DNA of 64,000 nucleotides from Salinisphaera sp049568105 (GTDB taxonomy: Bacteria > Pseudomonadota > Gammaproteobacteria > Nevskiales > Salinisphaeraceae): NCBI RefSeq assembly GCF_049568105.1, contig NZ_CP145335.1:1054001-1118000 (forward strand), written 5' to 3'. A model generated the notes under the pieces. It searched no databases. It was given only the letters and a program-made list of their open reading frames with translations, and was not told the origin of the DNA. Below, one piece after another: positions 8,671 through 17,916 of this stretch. The position numbers and the translations under genes are program-made. The first letter of the stretch is position 1. Every line of letters starts with the position of its first letter.

Positions 8671-9861
8671 GTGCTGGTCGAGTTCTTCTACGAGCTACGC
8701 GAGGGCGGTCTATCGCCTTCGGTCACCGAGTATCTGACGCTGATCGAAGCGCTGGATGCCCATGTCGCCGGTATGAGCGTGCTCCAGTTCTACTATCTGG
8801 CCCGGGCGTCGTTGATCAAGGACGAGGCCCAGTTCGATCGCTTCGACCAGATCTTTGCCCATTACTTCGAAGGGATCGAGTCGATCGCGGCGGATCCGGC
8901 CACCGCCATTCCGGACGACTGGCTGAAGCGGCTCAAGGAACTCGATCTGAGTGAGGAACAGAAAGCCCAGATCGAGTCTCTCGGCGGCTGGGACGAGCTG
9001 ATGCAGACCCTGCGCGACCGCCTGGCCGAACAGGGCGAACGCCACGAAGGGGGTAATAAATGGATCGGCACCGCCGGTCGCTCGCCGTTCGGTGCCTTTG
9101 GCTACAACCCGGAGGGGGTTCGCATCGGCCAGGACCGTTCCCGTCATCGCCGGGCGGTCAAGGTCTGGGATCGACGCGAGTTTGCCGATCTGGACGGCGA
9201 CCAGGAGATCGGGACCCGCAATATCAAGATGGCCCTGCGCCGGCTGCGTCGTTTCGCCCGTGAGGGCGCAGCCGACGAGCTGGATCTGAACGCCACGATC
9301 CGGGCAACCGCCAAAAACGCGGGGTATCTGGACCTGCATATGCGCCCGGCCCGGCGCAACGCGGTCAAACTGCTGATATTTTTCGATGTGGGCGGTTCGA
9401 TGGACGACCATGTGGGTATTTGCGAGACCCTGTTCTCGGCGGCCCGGGCTGAATTCCAGCATCTGGAATACTTCTACTTTCACAATTTTCCCTATGAAGG
9501 GCTGTGGCGGGATAATCGCCGCCGGCGCAGCGAAGTGTTCGAGACCTGGGAGGTCTGTCGAACCTTCGGCGACGACTACAAGGCGATTTTCGTCGGCGAT
9601 GCGACCATGAGCCCCTACGAGATCGCCTACCCGGGCGGTTCGGTCGAGCATTGGAATAGCGAGGCCGGTTCGGTTTGGCTGGGCCGTTTGCTCGAGGCAT
9701 TTCCGAGCGCTGTCTGGCTCAACCCAGAGCCACGTCAGCGTTGGGAGATCACGCCATCGATCCAGATGACCCGAGAACTGATCGACGACCGGATGTTCGA
9801 ACTCACTCTCAACGGTCTGGATGAGGCGATCGCGAGCCTGGTAGGGCGCCGTGGCGATTGA
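8671..9861 (+). CDS. CoxE-like VWA-domain protein, MoxR partner
   Basis: A 396-residue protein of the VWA-containing CoxE-like family, starting with GTG at 8671. The N-terminal half is helical and charged. The C-terminal half carries a von Willebrand A fold with the metal-site strand KLLIFFDVGGSMDDHV near residues 231-246. The usual MIDAS DxSxS reads DVGGS, so the first Ser is Gly; this variant recurs in CoxE-like proteins as I recall them. GDDYKAIFVGDATMSPYEI supplies further conserved acidic residues. It is probably the adaptor that couples the upstream AAA+ ATPase to a client. Cytoplasmic, no signal peptide. Confidence 0.85.
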   Translation: MLVEFFYELREGGLSPSVTEYLTLIEALDAHVAGMSVLQFYYLARASLIKDEAQFDRFDQIFAHYFEGIESIAADPATAIPDDWLKRLKELDLSEEQKAQIESLGGWDELMQTLRDRLAEQGERHEGGNKWIGTAGRSPFGAFGYNPEGVRIGQDRSRHRRAVKVWDRREFADLDGDQEIGTRNIKMALRRLRRFAREGAADELDLNATIRATAKNAGYLDLHMRPARRNAVKLLIFFDVGGSMDDHVGICETLFSAARAEFQHLEYFYFHNFPYEGLWRDNRRRRSEVFETWEVCRTFGDDYKAIFVGDATMSPYEIAYPGGSVEHWNSEAGSVWLGRLLEAFPSAVWLNPEPRQRWEITPSIQMTRELIDDRMFELTLNGLDEAIASLVGRRGD

Positions 9862-9987
9862 CTGTCTTTGGCTGGTCGTCGATTCTTTTTAGAGTCACTC
9901 GCCTCGAGGGGTGCTATGGCGTTGCATCAACACAGGGCCGCGATCGATCGTATCGACGCGTTGCCAGGCTAGCGGGCGGTCGCGACG

Positions 9988-10695
9988 GTGAGCCGGATAT
10001 CAGCCATGCTGCGCTGGGCGGCAGCGATCCTGGGTACGTTGTTGCTGCTGGGCATCGCCGCCAATGCGTGGGTGCTCGGTTCGACCCGCGATCTGATCTT
10101 CGACGATACGGCGCGTATGCCGGTCTACGACTTCGCGGTTGTGCTGGGAACCAGTCCGTATACCCATACCGGCAATCCGAATGCGTTGTTCACTAATCGC
10201 ATCAAGGCGGCGGCCCGGCTGTATCACCGTGGCCGGGTGCGCCATATCCTGGTTTCCGGGGCCAATCCAAGCCAGGCCTATAACGAGCCGCGCAAGATGT
10301 ATCAGGCGCTGCGTCGGCACGAGGTGCCCGATGCCGCGATTACGCTCGACTATGCTGGTTTTCGGACCCTGGATTCGATCGTGCGCGCCGAGCGTATTTT
10401 CGATCTGCAGGCCTTTGTGATCGTCTCCCAGCGCTATCACGAATACCGTGCCCTGTTTTTGGCCCGTCACGAGGGTATCGAGGCGATTGGTTATACCTGG
10501 CCCGGTGAAGACCGGCGCCAGCCGCTGCGTACCGAAGCCCGTGAGTATCTGGCGCGTATCAAGGCCGTGCTCGATCTCTATATCCTGGATACGCGGCCGC
10601 GGTTTCTTGGGCCGCAACGGCCGATCGATCTCAAGCCTGCGTTGCCGCGGGGCTATATCGCGGATACCGACCCAGCTCATACGGAAGGCGATTAA
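9988..10695 (+). CDS. sanA: SanA/YdcF-type DUF218 inner-membrane protein
   Basis: A 235-residue protein with one N-terminal membrane segment (residues 8-29) and a periplasmic DUF218 domain. The domain carries FAVVLGTSPY, KAAARLYHRGRVRHILVSGANPSQAYNE and VIVSQRYHEYRALFLAR. The C-terminal ARIKAVLDLYIL...RPRFLGPQRPI closely resembles E. coli SanA, a barrier-function protein whose loss gives vancomycin sensitivity at high temperature. The GTG at 9988 is used; ATG 10006 would shorten the cytoplasmic tail by six residues and is equally possible, since neither has a strong ribosome-binding site. Probably monocistronic or loosely linked to the VWA gene 126 bases upstream. Confidence 0.85.
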   Translation: MSRISAMLRWAAAILGTLLLLGIAANAWVLGSTRDLIFDDTARMPVYDFAVVLGTSPYTHTGNPNALFTNRIKAAARLYHRGRVRHILVSGANPSQAYNEPRKMYQALRRHEVPDAAITLDYAGFRTLDSIVRAERIFDLQAFVIVSQRYHEYRALFLARHEGIEAIGYTWPGEDRRQPLRTEAREYLARIKAVLDLYILDTRPRFLGPQRPIDLKPALPRGYIADTDPAHTEGD

Positions 10696-10911
10696 CGGCA
10701 GGCTAAGCCTAAGGATCTGCTGGTCGCTGTATAGCAGACCGTGTGGCCGCGGCGATATTTGCGGCGGGCTGGGGGGGCTTCGGTTGGGAGGGGGCCATAC
10801 CGCGGCGCCCCTCGGGGAGGCGTATGGATCTGGGCTCGCCAACGATCGGGTCGATGGCAGGGCCGCTAGCCGTGAGAACGCCTCGCGATGGCCCTGACTT
10901 TCGGCAAAAAG

Positions 10912-11550
10912 TTAGGCCGGTGTGCGTTCGCTGACGATGAACAGCCCGCTCAAGACCGCATCGACCTTGGCTTCCATGACGTAGTCGATGGAGAAGGTGG
11001 CGGGGTGGCGTAGACTGCATTCATACAGGCCGACGATATAAGCGATGATCACATCGGCGGTATCTTTGGGGGTCAGCACGAGCTGGAGTCTATCGGTCTG
11101 CGCGATCTCGTTGCACAGTGAAATCAGCACTTCACGGCTGTCGTCGAACATGGCGCCGATCAGAGCGCCGGTGGCGTTGCCCTGCTCGGTGATCTCGCAG
11201 CGATGGAATACGATATGGCAGACGCGACGATGCTGCTCGTCATTGGCCAGGCGTGAAATACCGTGCAACAGCATCTCGCGCAGCAACCGCATAGGTTCGT
11301 CGCCAGGGATGTGCTGGCCAAGACATTCCCGCAGGTCGCGCAGGGGTTGGGCGGTGCGTTGAACCATGGCTTCGAGCAGCGCGCCCTTGTCGGCGAAATG
11401 CCAATAGATGGCGCCCCGGGTCACGTTGGCACGCCGGGCGATACGCTCGAGCGACGTCTGAGTCACGCCGCGGGCAAGCATCTCGATCTCGGCTGCATCG
11501 AGGATCTGGGCCCGGGTCTGGGCCGACTCCAGTTTTGTTTTACGTGCCAT
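10912..11550 (-). CDS. TetR/AcrR-family repressor of the adjacent efflux pump
   Basis: A 212-residue TetR-family regulator. The N-terminal helix-turn-helix is clear in ARGVTQTSLERIARRANVTRGAIYWHFADKGALLEAM, and the C-terminal ligand domain matches the AcrR/TtgR type. The start at ATG 11550 follows GAGACGG and gives the normal KTKLESAQTRAQILDAA opening; the frame is open upstream but runs through the operator, so the longer version is rejected. It is transcribed away from the RND pump genes. The palindrome between them is the expected binding site, so it probably represses the pump and itself until a toxic ligand binds. Confidence 0.92.
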   Translation of the reverse strand: MARKTKLESAQTRAQILDAAEIEMLARGVTQTSLERIARRANVTRGAIYWHFADKGALLEAMVQRTAQPLRDLRECLGQHIPGDEPMRLLREMLLHGISRLANDEQHRRVCHIVFHRCEITEQGNATGALIGAMFDDSREVLISLCNEIAQTDRLQLVLTPKDTADVIIAYIVGLYECSLRHPATFSIDYVMEAKVDAVLSGLFIVSERTPA

Positions 11551-11592
11551 GACCGTCTCTGTAACGCGCGCAGCCATCAATCGCTGCTTATC

Positions 11593-11628
11593 GTATCTTA
11601 CATACATACACGAATGTATGTAAGATAC
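11593..11628. promoter_or_regulatory. Palindromic operator overlapping divergent promoters
   Basis: Two perfect 15-base arms, gtatcttacatacat (11593-11607) and atgtatgtaagatac (11614-11628), flank a six-base spacer. The core TTACATACAT...ATGTATGTAA resembles AcrR/TtgR operators. The same bases read as TTACAT, 17 bases, TAAGAT on the plus strand (11598-11603 and 11621-11626) and, by symmetry, on the minus strand. Both divergent genes therefore seem to share one overlapping promoter-operator, so bound repressor would block both. Confidence 0.8.
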
Positions 11629-11663
11629 GCACGGTACAGGGACCCACCTCAGGAATTGGCGGT

Positions 11664-12920
11664 ATGCGTACGGATCACCTCCAGACAGCGCGACAGAGCT
11701 TCGCGCTGCGGACACTCATCGCTATGGCGACGACGTTGGTTGTTACCGCCTGCGGCAGCAGCGGCGCAGGCGATGGGTCGCAAGGCCAGCAAAAAACACC
11801 GCCGACGCCGGTTCATACGGTCAAGGCTAAGCCGCACACGGTACCGGTGTATTCGGAATACCCGGGTCGGGTACGAGGTAAGCAGACCGCACAGGTCATC
11901 GGCCGGGTGACCGGGGTTCTGGAATCCAAGAACTACGATGAAGGGGCGATCGTCCACAAGGGCGATCTGCTGTTCAAGATCGATCCGAAGCCTTACCAGG
12001 CCACGGTCAATCAACGTAAGGGCGAGCTGGCCAGCGCCAAGGCCGCGCTCGCCAACTCGACGCGCATCTGGGAACGGACTCGCAAGCTGTACAAGGCCAA
12101 CGCGGTCAGCCAGGCCGAGCGCGACCAGGCGTTGTCGGACTACCAGTCGGACAAGGCCGCGGTACAGCAGGCCAAAGCCAATCTCGAGTCCGCTCAGATC
12201 GATCTGAACTACACCAGCGTAGAGGCCCCGCTGACTGGCGTAACCAGCCTGCGCGACGTGGACCTGGGCTCGTTGGTCACGGCCAACCAGACCCAGTTGA
12301 CCACGATTACCCAGCTCGATCCGGTGTACGTGCTGTTCGCCATTCCGGAGGACGATGCCTTTGCCCGGCAGAAGGCACTCAAAGAGATGGGGCAGCAGAC
12401 CACCAATTCCGCCACACGGGACGCCACGATTATTCTCAACGATGGTCGGAAGTTTCCGCATAAAGGCGAAGTCGACTTCACGCAGAGCACGATCGATCCC
12501 AATACTGGGACGGTTCAGCTGCGGGCTATCGTCGACAACCCCGACAACGCACTCATGCCGGGCCGTTATGTCCGGGCCCGGATCCGGGTACGCACCCTGC
12601 ACGATGCGATTACCGTGCCCGATCAGGCGATCGCCAGCGGTGGCCAGCGGACCCAGGTCTATATCGTAAAAAATGGCAAGGCACAAAGCGTGGCCGTGGA
12701 TCTTGGCCCGCAGACCGATGAAGGTCAGGTGATCAGCGACGGCCTGTCGGCCGGCGATCAGGTGATCACCACCGGTCTGGGTACGCTCAAGGCTGGGGCT
12801 CCAGTCAAGGTGCAGCCTGGGAGTGGCATGGCCGATTCCGGCAAGAAGGCCAAAGGTCAGGGCAGCGGCGCACAGAGCAGTGCCGGGTCCGAAACCAGCG
12901 ACTCCTCGCAGAACAGCTAG
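11664..12920 (+). CDS. RND efflux periplasmic adaptor (AcrA/MexA type)
   Basis: Membrane-fusion subunit of a tripartite efflux pump, 418 residues. A signal segment ending LVVTAC puts the lipidated cysteine at residue 30. After it come the barrel-sandwich lipoyl half YPGRVRGKQTAQVIGRVTGVLESKNYDEGAIVHKGDLLFKID, an alpha-helical hairpin rich in Lys, Ala and Gln (about 110-190), the second lipoyl half and the beta-barrel/membrane-proximal domains (TVPDQAIASGGQRTQVYIV). The C-terminal 30 residues are a Gly/Ser/Gln tail. It is the first gene of the pump operon, 15 bases before the permease, under the palindromic operator. Confidence 0.95.
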   Translation: MRTDHLQTARQSFALRTLIAMATTLVVTACGSSGAGDGSQGQQKTPPTPVHTVKAKPHTVPVYSEYPGRVRGKQTAQVIGRVTGVLESKNYDEGAIVHKGDLLFKIDPKPYQATVNQRKGELASAKAALANSTRIWERTRKLYKANAVSQAERDQALSDYQSDKAAVQQAKANLESAQIDLNYTSVEAPLTGVTSLRDVDLGSLVTANQTQLTTITQLDPVYVLFAIPEDDAFARQKALKEMGQQTTNSATRDATIILNDGRKFPHKGEVDFTQSTIDPNTGTVQLRAIVDNPDNALMPGRYVRARIRVRTLHDAITVPDQAIASGGQRTQVYIVKNGKAQSVAVDLGPQTDEGQVISDGLSAGDQVITTGLGTLKAGAPVKVQPGSGMADSGKKAKGQGSGAQSSAGSETSDSSQNS

Positions 12921-12935
12921 CAGAGGTCTCGTCTA

Positions 12936-15900
12936 GTGCTATCGAAGTTTTTCATCGACCGGCCGGTCTTCGCGACCGTGCTGTCCATCGTCATCACGCT
13001 GTCTGGCGTTCTGGCGATGCGCTCGTTGCCGATTTCTCAGTATCCGGACGTGGTGCCGCCGCAGGTGGTGGTCCGCGCCAATTATCCCGGCGCCAGCGCC
13101 GAGGATATTGCCGCGACCGTAGCGGCGCCTCTGGAAACCGAGATCAACGGCGTCCAGAACATGATCTACATGAAGTCGACGTCCTCGGACGCCGGCACAT
13201 TGCAGCTCAACGTCACGTTCAAGATCGGGACCGATCCTGAACAAGCCACGATCGACGTCAACAACCGGGTCCAGTCGGCGCTATCGCAGGTGCCGAATAC
13301 AGTGCGTCAGAACGGCGTGACAGTCCGTAAGCAGTCCACCAGCATTTTGCAGGTGGTGACGCTGTACTCGCCCAATCAGAAGTTCGATACGACATACATC
13401 AGCAACTACATGCTGGTGCACGTCATCGATCCGCTGAAGCGTGTCCAGGGCGTGGGTGACGCGAGACTGTTCTCGAACGAGGACTACTCGATGCGCATCT
13501 GGCTGGACCCAGCCAAGATGGCGCGCTACAGCCTTACGACTACCGATATCGAAGACGCGATCAGCGAGCAAAACTCGCAGTTTGCGGCCGGTAGTTTCGG
13601 TGCGCGTCCCTATGGTGGCGCGGATATCGCCTTCACCTACACGGCCAGTACCGCCGGGCGTTTTTCCAATGTCGACCAGTTCCGGAATATCATCCTGCGT
13701 TCACAGGATGACGGCCGCGTTCTGAGGCTCAAGGATGTCGCCCGGGTCGAGTTAGGGGCCCAGTCGTACACTACTAACCATAGTTTCGACGGCCAGCCTG
13801 CGGTGCCGGCTGCGATCTATCTGCAGCCGGGCGCCAATGCGTTGGCGACTGCGCAGCGGATTCGCGACGAGATGGCCAGTCTGGGCGAGAATCTGCCCCA
13901 GGGCCTGGAATACGAAATTCCGTTCAACACGACCCAGTTCGTGCATGCGTCGATCGAAGAGGTGGTATTCACCTTCTTCATCTCGCTGGTGCTGGTGATC
14001 GCGGTCATCTACATCTTCCTGCAGAACTTCTGGGCGACCCTGATCCCGATGCTCGCGGTGCCCGTGGCCGTGGTGGGGACGTTCGCGGGCATTTACCTGC
14101 TCGGCTTCTCGATCAATTTGCTCACCCTGTTCGGCCTTATTCTGGCGATCGGGTTGGTAGTGGACGATGCGATCATCGTGATCGAGAACATCGAACGCAT
14201 CATGACCGAGGAGAAAGCGCCCCCCAGACAGGCGGCCATCAAGGCCATGGAAGAGGTGACCGGCCCGGTGATCGCCGTGGTGCTGGCGCTGAATGCGGTA
14301 TTCGTGCCGGTCGGCTTTTTGGGCGGCCTGTCGGGTCAGATGTACAGCCAGTTCGCAATCACGATCGCGGTGTCGGTGATCATTTCCGGCTTCGTGGCGC
14401 TGACGCTGACCCCGGCCCTGTGTGCGATCTTCCTCAAACCCAGTAAGGAAGAGAAGAACTGGGTGTTCCGCAAGTTCAACCAGGGCTTCGATAAGGCCAA
14501 CAACGCCTATCTCTGGGGCGTGAACTTCCTGCTCAAGCGGGCCGTGCTCGGCGTGATTCTGTTCATCGCCGTGATCGGTGCGACTTGGTTAGTGTCGACC
14601 CGGGTGCCGGGCGGCCTGATCCCGCAGGAGGACCAGGGCTATATTTTCGCGGTCTACCAGTTGCCCCCGGGGGCGTCCCTGCAGCGTACGCAGGCAGCCA
14701 GTCAGGCGTTCTATCACAAGGCCGAGCAGAACATGAACGGCCTGGATGGCGTGATTAGCGTACCGGGGTATGACTTTCTGGCCAGTGCCCAGCGGACTTG
14801 GTCGGGGATCATGTTCCTGACGCTCAAGGAATGGGGCGAGCGTGAGTCCAGCTCGTTCGACTTGGTCGACCAGACGTTCGCGCTCGGTGCCCAGGTGCCC
14901 GAGGCACAGATCATCGCCTTCAACCCGCCGCCGATCATCGGGCTGTCGACGACCGGCGGTTTCGAGGGCTATCTACAGAGCCTGAACGGTGAGGATTACA
15001 ACGCCGTCTACGACCAGGCCCAGAAGCTGGTAGCCGCAGCCAATAAACGGCCAGAGCTACAGCGTGTGCGTACGACCCTCAACGTCGACGTGCCGCGCTT
15101 TAAGGTCAAGGTCGACCGTGAGAAGGCCCGCAGTCTGGGCGTACCGATCAATCAGCTGTTCGATACGCTGCAGTCCACCTTCGGCCAGGTTTACGTCAAC
15201 CAGTTCAGTTTTCTGGGGCGTAACTGGCAGGTCCGCATGCAGTCGGATGCGCCGTATCGCATGAAGCCGGACGACCTGCGACAGGTCTACGTCCAGTCGA
15301 ACAAGACCGACGACATGATCCCGGTCTCGTCGCTGGTCTCGACCGAACGCACGACCTCGGCGGACGTGGTGGAACGCTTCAACGTGTTCCCAGCGGCCAA
15401 GATCATGGGCTCGCCGGCACCGGGCTTTAGTACCGGGCAGGCGAACACGGCCATTCAAGAAGTGGCGAGCCAAGTGCTCGGATCGGGTTACCAGTTCGAG
15501 TTCACAGGCACGGCCTATCAGGCCAGCCATGTCGGTAACGCTGCGGTTCTGGCGTTGGCGTTCGGCGTGGTCATGGTGTTCTTGATTCTGGCGGCCCAGT
15601 ACGAAAAATGGAGTTTGCCGCTGGCGGTGATCACGGCCGTGCCGTTCGCTGCACTCGGCGCTTTCATTTCGGTCTGGCTGCGAGGGGTAGACAACAACGT
15701 TTACTTCACCGTCGGTATGCTGGTACTGATCGGTCTGGCGGCGAAGAACGCGATTCTGATTGTCGAGTTCGCGGTTCTCGAACGAGAGAACGGCAAGACG
15801 CCGGCCGACGCGGCCTATTCGGCGGCGGCCCTGCGTTTCCGGCCGATCGTGATGACTTCGCTGACGTTCGTTCTGGCTTCGGTGCCGCTGGCGATCGCCA

Positions 15901-16139
15901 GCGGGGCGGCGGCCAACAGCCGGATCGCGATCGGGACCTCGGTCATCGGTGGCATGCTGGCGGCGACCTTCTTCGCCATTCTGTTCGTACCGTTGTTCTA
16001 CGATTTGATCGAACGCGGCTCGGATAAGCTGGCGGACATGCGCGGCAAGAACCGGGGCAACCAGGATTCAGGCGACAACGACGGCCGCACGCTCGAACAG
16101 GGTGACGATACGAATGACAGGAACAACAACGATGCGTAG
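12936..16139 (+). CDS. RND multidrug efflux permease (AcrB/MexB, HAE-1 type)
   Basis: Inner-membrane proton/drug antiporter, 1067 residues against about 1049 for AcrB. The N-terminus SKFFIDRPVFATVLSIVITLSG is the standard first membrane helix. The proton-relay aspartates are in GLVVDDAIIVIENIER (TM4), and the partner lysine is in GLAAKNAILIVEFA (TM10). Porter-domain landmarks and twelve membrane segments are evident. The start is GTG 12936 with AGAGG upstream. The C-terminal tail is long, hydrophilic and Asn/Asp-rich, and its coding sequence overlaps the start of the outer-membrane channel gene by eight bases, implying translational coupling. Confidence 0.96.
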   Translation: MLSKFFIDRPVFATVLSIVITLSGVLAMRSLPISQYPDVVPPQVVVRANYPGASAEDIAATVAAPLETEINGVQNMIYMKSTSSDAGTLQLNVTFKIGTDPEQATIDVNNRVQSALSQVPNTVRQNGVTVRKQSTSILQVVTLYSPNQKFDTTYISNYMLVHVIDPLKRVQGVGDARLFSNEDYSMRIWLDPAKMARYSLTTTDIEDAISEQNSQFAAGSFGARPYGGADIAFTYTASTAGRFSNVDQFRNIILRSQDDGRVLRLKDVARVELGAQSYTTNHSFDGQPAVPAAIYLQPGANALATAQRIRDEMASLGENLPQGLEYEIPFNTTQFVHASIEEVVFTFFISLVLVIAVIYIFLQNFWATLIPMLAVPVAVVGTFAGIYLLGFSINLLTLFGLILAIGLVVDDAIIVIENIERIMTEEKAPPRQAAIKAMEEVTGPVIAVVLALNAVFVPVGFLGGLSGQMYSQFAITIAVSVIISGFVALTLTPALCAIFLKPSKEEKNWVFRKFNQGFDKANNAYLWGVNFLLKRAVLGVILFIAVIGATWLVSTRVPGGLIPQEDQGYIFAVYQLPPGASLQRTQAASQAFYHKAEQNMNGLDGVISVPGYDFLASAQRTWSGIMFLTLKEWGERESSSFDLVDQTFALGAQVPEAQIIAFNPPPIIGLSTTGGFEGYLQSLNGEDYNAVYDQAQKLVAAANKRPELQRVRTTLNVDVPRFKVKVDREKARSLGVPINQLFDTLQSTFGQVYVNQFSFLGRNWQVRMQSDAPYRMKPDDLRQVYVQSNKTDDMIPVSSLVSTERTTSADVVERFNVFPAAKIMGSPAPGFSTGQANTAIQEVASQVLGSGYQFEFTGTAYQASHVGNAAVLALAFGVVMVFLILAAQYEKWSLPLAVITAVPFAALGAFISVWLRGVDNNVYFTVGMLVLIGLAAKNAILIVEFAVLERENGKTPADAAYSAAALRFRPIVMTSLTFVLASVPLAIASGAAANSRIAIGTSVIGGMLAATFFAILFVPLFYDLIERGSDKLADMRGKNRGNQDSGDNDGRTLEQGDDTNDRNNNDA

Positions 16140-17763
16140 CGCGCTCATCTTGTGTGCGTTGGTCGTGCTGACCGGCTGTGCGGTCGGGCCCGACTACGAG
16201 CGGCCGGATATGGATCTACCCGATTCGGCCTTCGACTCGACGCTGCTGAGCGATCAGCAGCAACAGTCGCTGGCCTATTGGTGGACCCGCTATCAAGATC
16301 CGACGCTCAACAAACTCATCAGTCAGGCGTTGGATTCGAACCTGGATATCGCGCTGCAGGTGCAGCGGGTTCGCCAGGCCCGAGCCGAACTCGGCTATCA
16401 GAATGCCCAGCTGTACCCGTCGATCTCGGGCCAGGCCCAGGGCATGCGCGAGCGAGTCGGCAGTGCCGTGCCCAGTGGCGGCGGTGGGGGAGGCTCCTCG
16501 TCTTCGGGCGGTTCCTCCTCGGGCAGTTCGGGCGGATCGTCCAGCGGGGGCTCGAGCGGCGCCAGTGCTGGTGGTGGTGGATCGGCCGGTGGCGGCACCC
16601 AGCGTTACAACTACTACTCGATTGCCGGATCACTGAATTACGAGCTGGATATCTGGGGCGCGCTGCGTCGCTCGGATGAACAGGCCCGGGCACAGCTGCT
16701 GTCCTCGGCCTATACCCAGGATTCGATCCGGCTGCAGACAGTCACGGATGTTGTGACTAACTATATGTCGCTGCGGTCTCTGCAGCGCCAGATCCGGGTG
16801 ACCAAGGACACTATTCGGACCCGTGTGGAGGGTCTGCGTCTGGACCAGAAACGCTACGACTACGGCGCGATCGACAAACTGACACTGTTGCAGACCCGTT
16901 CGCTGCTGGAGTCGGCCCGTGCCCAGCTGCCGCCGCTCAAGCAGCAGGAGTCGCAGGTCCGCACGTCGCTGGCGATCCTGACCGGCAAGACGCCGCGCCA
17001 GATCCTGACCCAGACCCAGATTCCCAAGGGCGATTTCAGCGATATCACGCTGCCCCGGGATCTGCCGGTGGTGCTGCCGTCGACCTTGGTCAATCGTCGT
17101 CCGGACATTCGGGCTGCGGAAGCCAGCCTGATCGCCTCGAATGCCAACGTCGGCGTGGCCAAGGCCCGCTTCTTCCCGACCTTTAACCTGTCGGCGATGA
17201 TCGGTACCCAGGCCCTGGACGTGGACGATCTGTTCCAGCCGTACTCGAAAATCGAGCAGTTCGGTGGTTCGATCACGGCGCCGATTCTCGACTTCGGCCG
17301 GATCAACGCCCAGTATCGAAGCGCCAAGGCTCAGAAGGCCGCTGCTGAAATCCAGTATCGGCAGGCCGTACGCCAGGCGTTCCAGGACGTGCACGATGCG
17401 CTGGACGAGGTCAAATACAGTCGTAAGCGGGTCAAGGCGGTTCGGGATCAGGTCGATTCCTATCGCGAAACGCTCAAGCTGGCGCAGCTGCGCTACAAGG
17501 TCGGGCGTACGAATTATTTCGACGTACTCGATGCCCAGCGCAACCTGTTCTCCAGTCAGCTCGATCTGGCCGAGGCTGTGCGTGATCGCTTTACTGCGAC
17601 CGCCGATCTCTACAAGGCACTGGGCGGCGGCTGGACCGAGAACAGCGATTCGCTGACGCCGGCGATGCAGGAAGTTGCCAACGATTATGCGCCGGTCGAC
17701 GACGCCAAGGATGGCGCCCATGCCGCGACCAGCAACCTACCGGTGCCGGGTAACGATCCCTGA
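16132..17763 (+). CDS. Outer-membrane efflux channel (OprM/TolC family) with Gly/Ser loop
   Basis: Third component of the pump, 543 residues. MRSALILCALVVLTGC is a lipoprotein signal with Cys16, followed by the family hallmark AVGPDYERPD. Two TolC-like repeats are present, with strands and helices such as GSLNYELDIWGALRRSDEQ and SITAPILDFGRINAQYRSAKAQ, and the closing LKLAQLRYKVGRTNYFDVLDAQRNLFSSQLDL. Residues 115-155 are almost entirely Gly, Ser and Ala, placed between the two strands of the first beta-hairpin and so predicted to be an outward-facing loop. ATG 16132 is chosen because it gives a clean signal peptide; an in-frame ATG at 16102 adds ten polar residues. Confidence 0.94.
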   Translation: MRSALILCALVVLTGCAVGPDYERPDMDLPDSAFDSTLLSDQQQQSLAYWWTRYQDPTLNKLISQALDSNLDIALQVQRVRQARAELGYQNAQLYPSISGQAQGMRERVGSAVPSGGGGGGSSSSGGSSSGSSGGSSSGGSSGASAGGGGSAGGGTQRYNYYSIAGSLNYELDIWGALRRSDEQARAQLLSSAYTQDSIRLQTVTDVVTNYMSLRSLQRQIRVTKDTIRTRVEGLRLDQKRYDYGAIDKLTLLQTRSLLESARAQLPPLKQQESQVRTSLAILTGKTPRQILTQTQIPKGDFSDITLPRDLPVVLPSTLVNRRPDIRAAEASLIASNANVGVAKARFFPTFNLSAMIGTQALDVDDLFQPYSKIEQFGGSITAPILDFGRINAQYRSAKAQKAAAEIQYRQAVRQAFQDVHDALDEVKYSRKRVKAVRDQVDSYRETLKLAQLRYKVGRTNYFDVLDAQRNLFSSQLDLAEAVRDRFTATADLYKALGGGWTENSDSLTPAMQEVANDYAPVDDAKDGAHAATSNLPVPGNDP

Positions 17764-17916
17764 TCGGGGCATGCCCTGGCTATCGTGGCTTGCCGCCCTG
17801 TACCATCTTGCGCCTCGACCGTGCTTCCGACCGACAGGTGGCAACGGTCGTGACGTGAATTAGCATGGGAGCGGCAGGCGGTTGATCAGCGCACGGATTA
17901 CATCGAGGCCACAGTG

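Noticed and set aside
11649..12686. 345-codon minus-strand frame across the adaptor gene
   Set aside because: Antisense shadow of the RND adaptor and its operator region, with no protein-family features.
16480..16600. Tandem GGC/TCG-like DNA repeats that could suggest a CRISPR or simple-sequence array
   Set aside because: The bases are in frame with the efflux channel and encode a Gly/Ser loop; there are no fixed-length repeats and spacers.
16630..17721. 363-codon minus-strand frame across the outer-membrane channel gene
   Set aside because: Antisense to an intact OprM-type gene and without a start signal.
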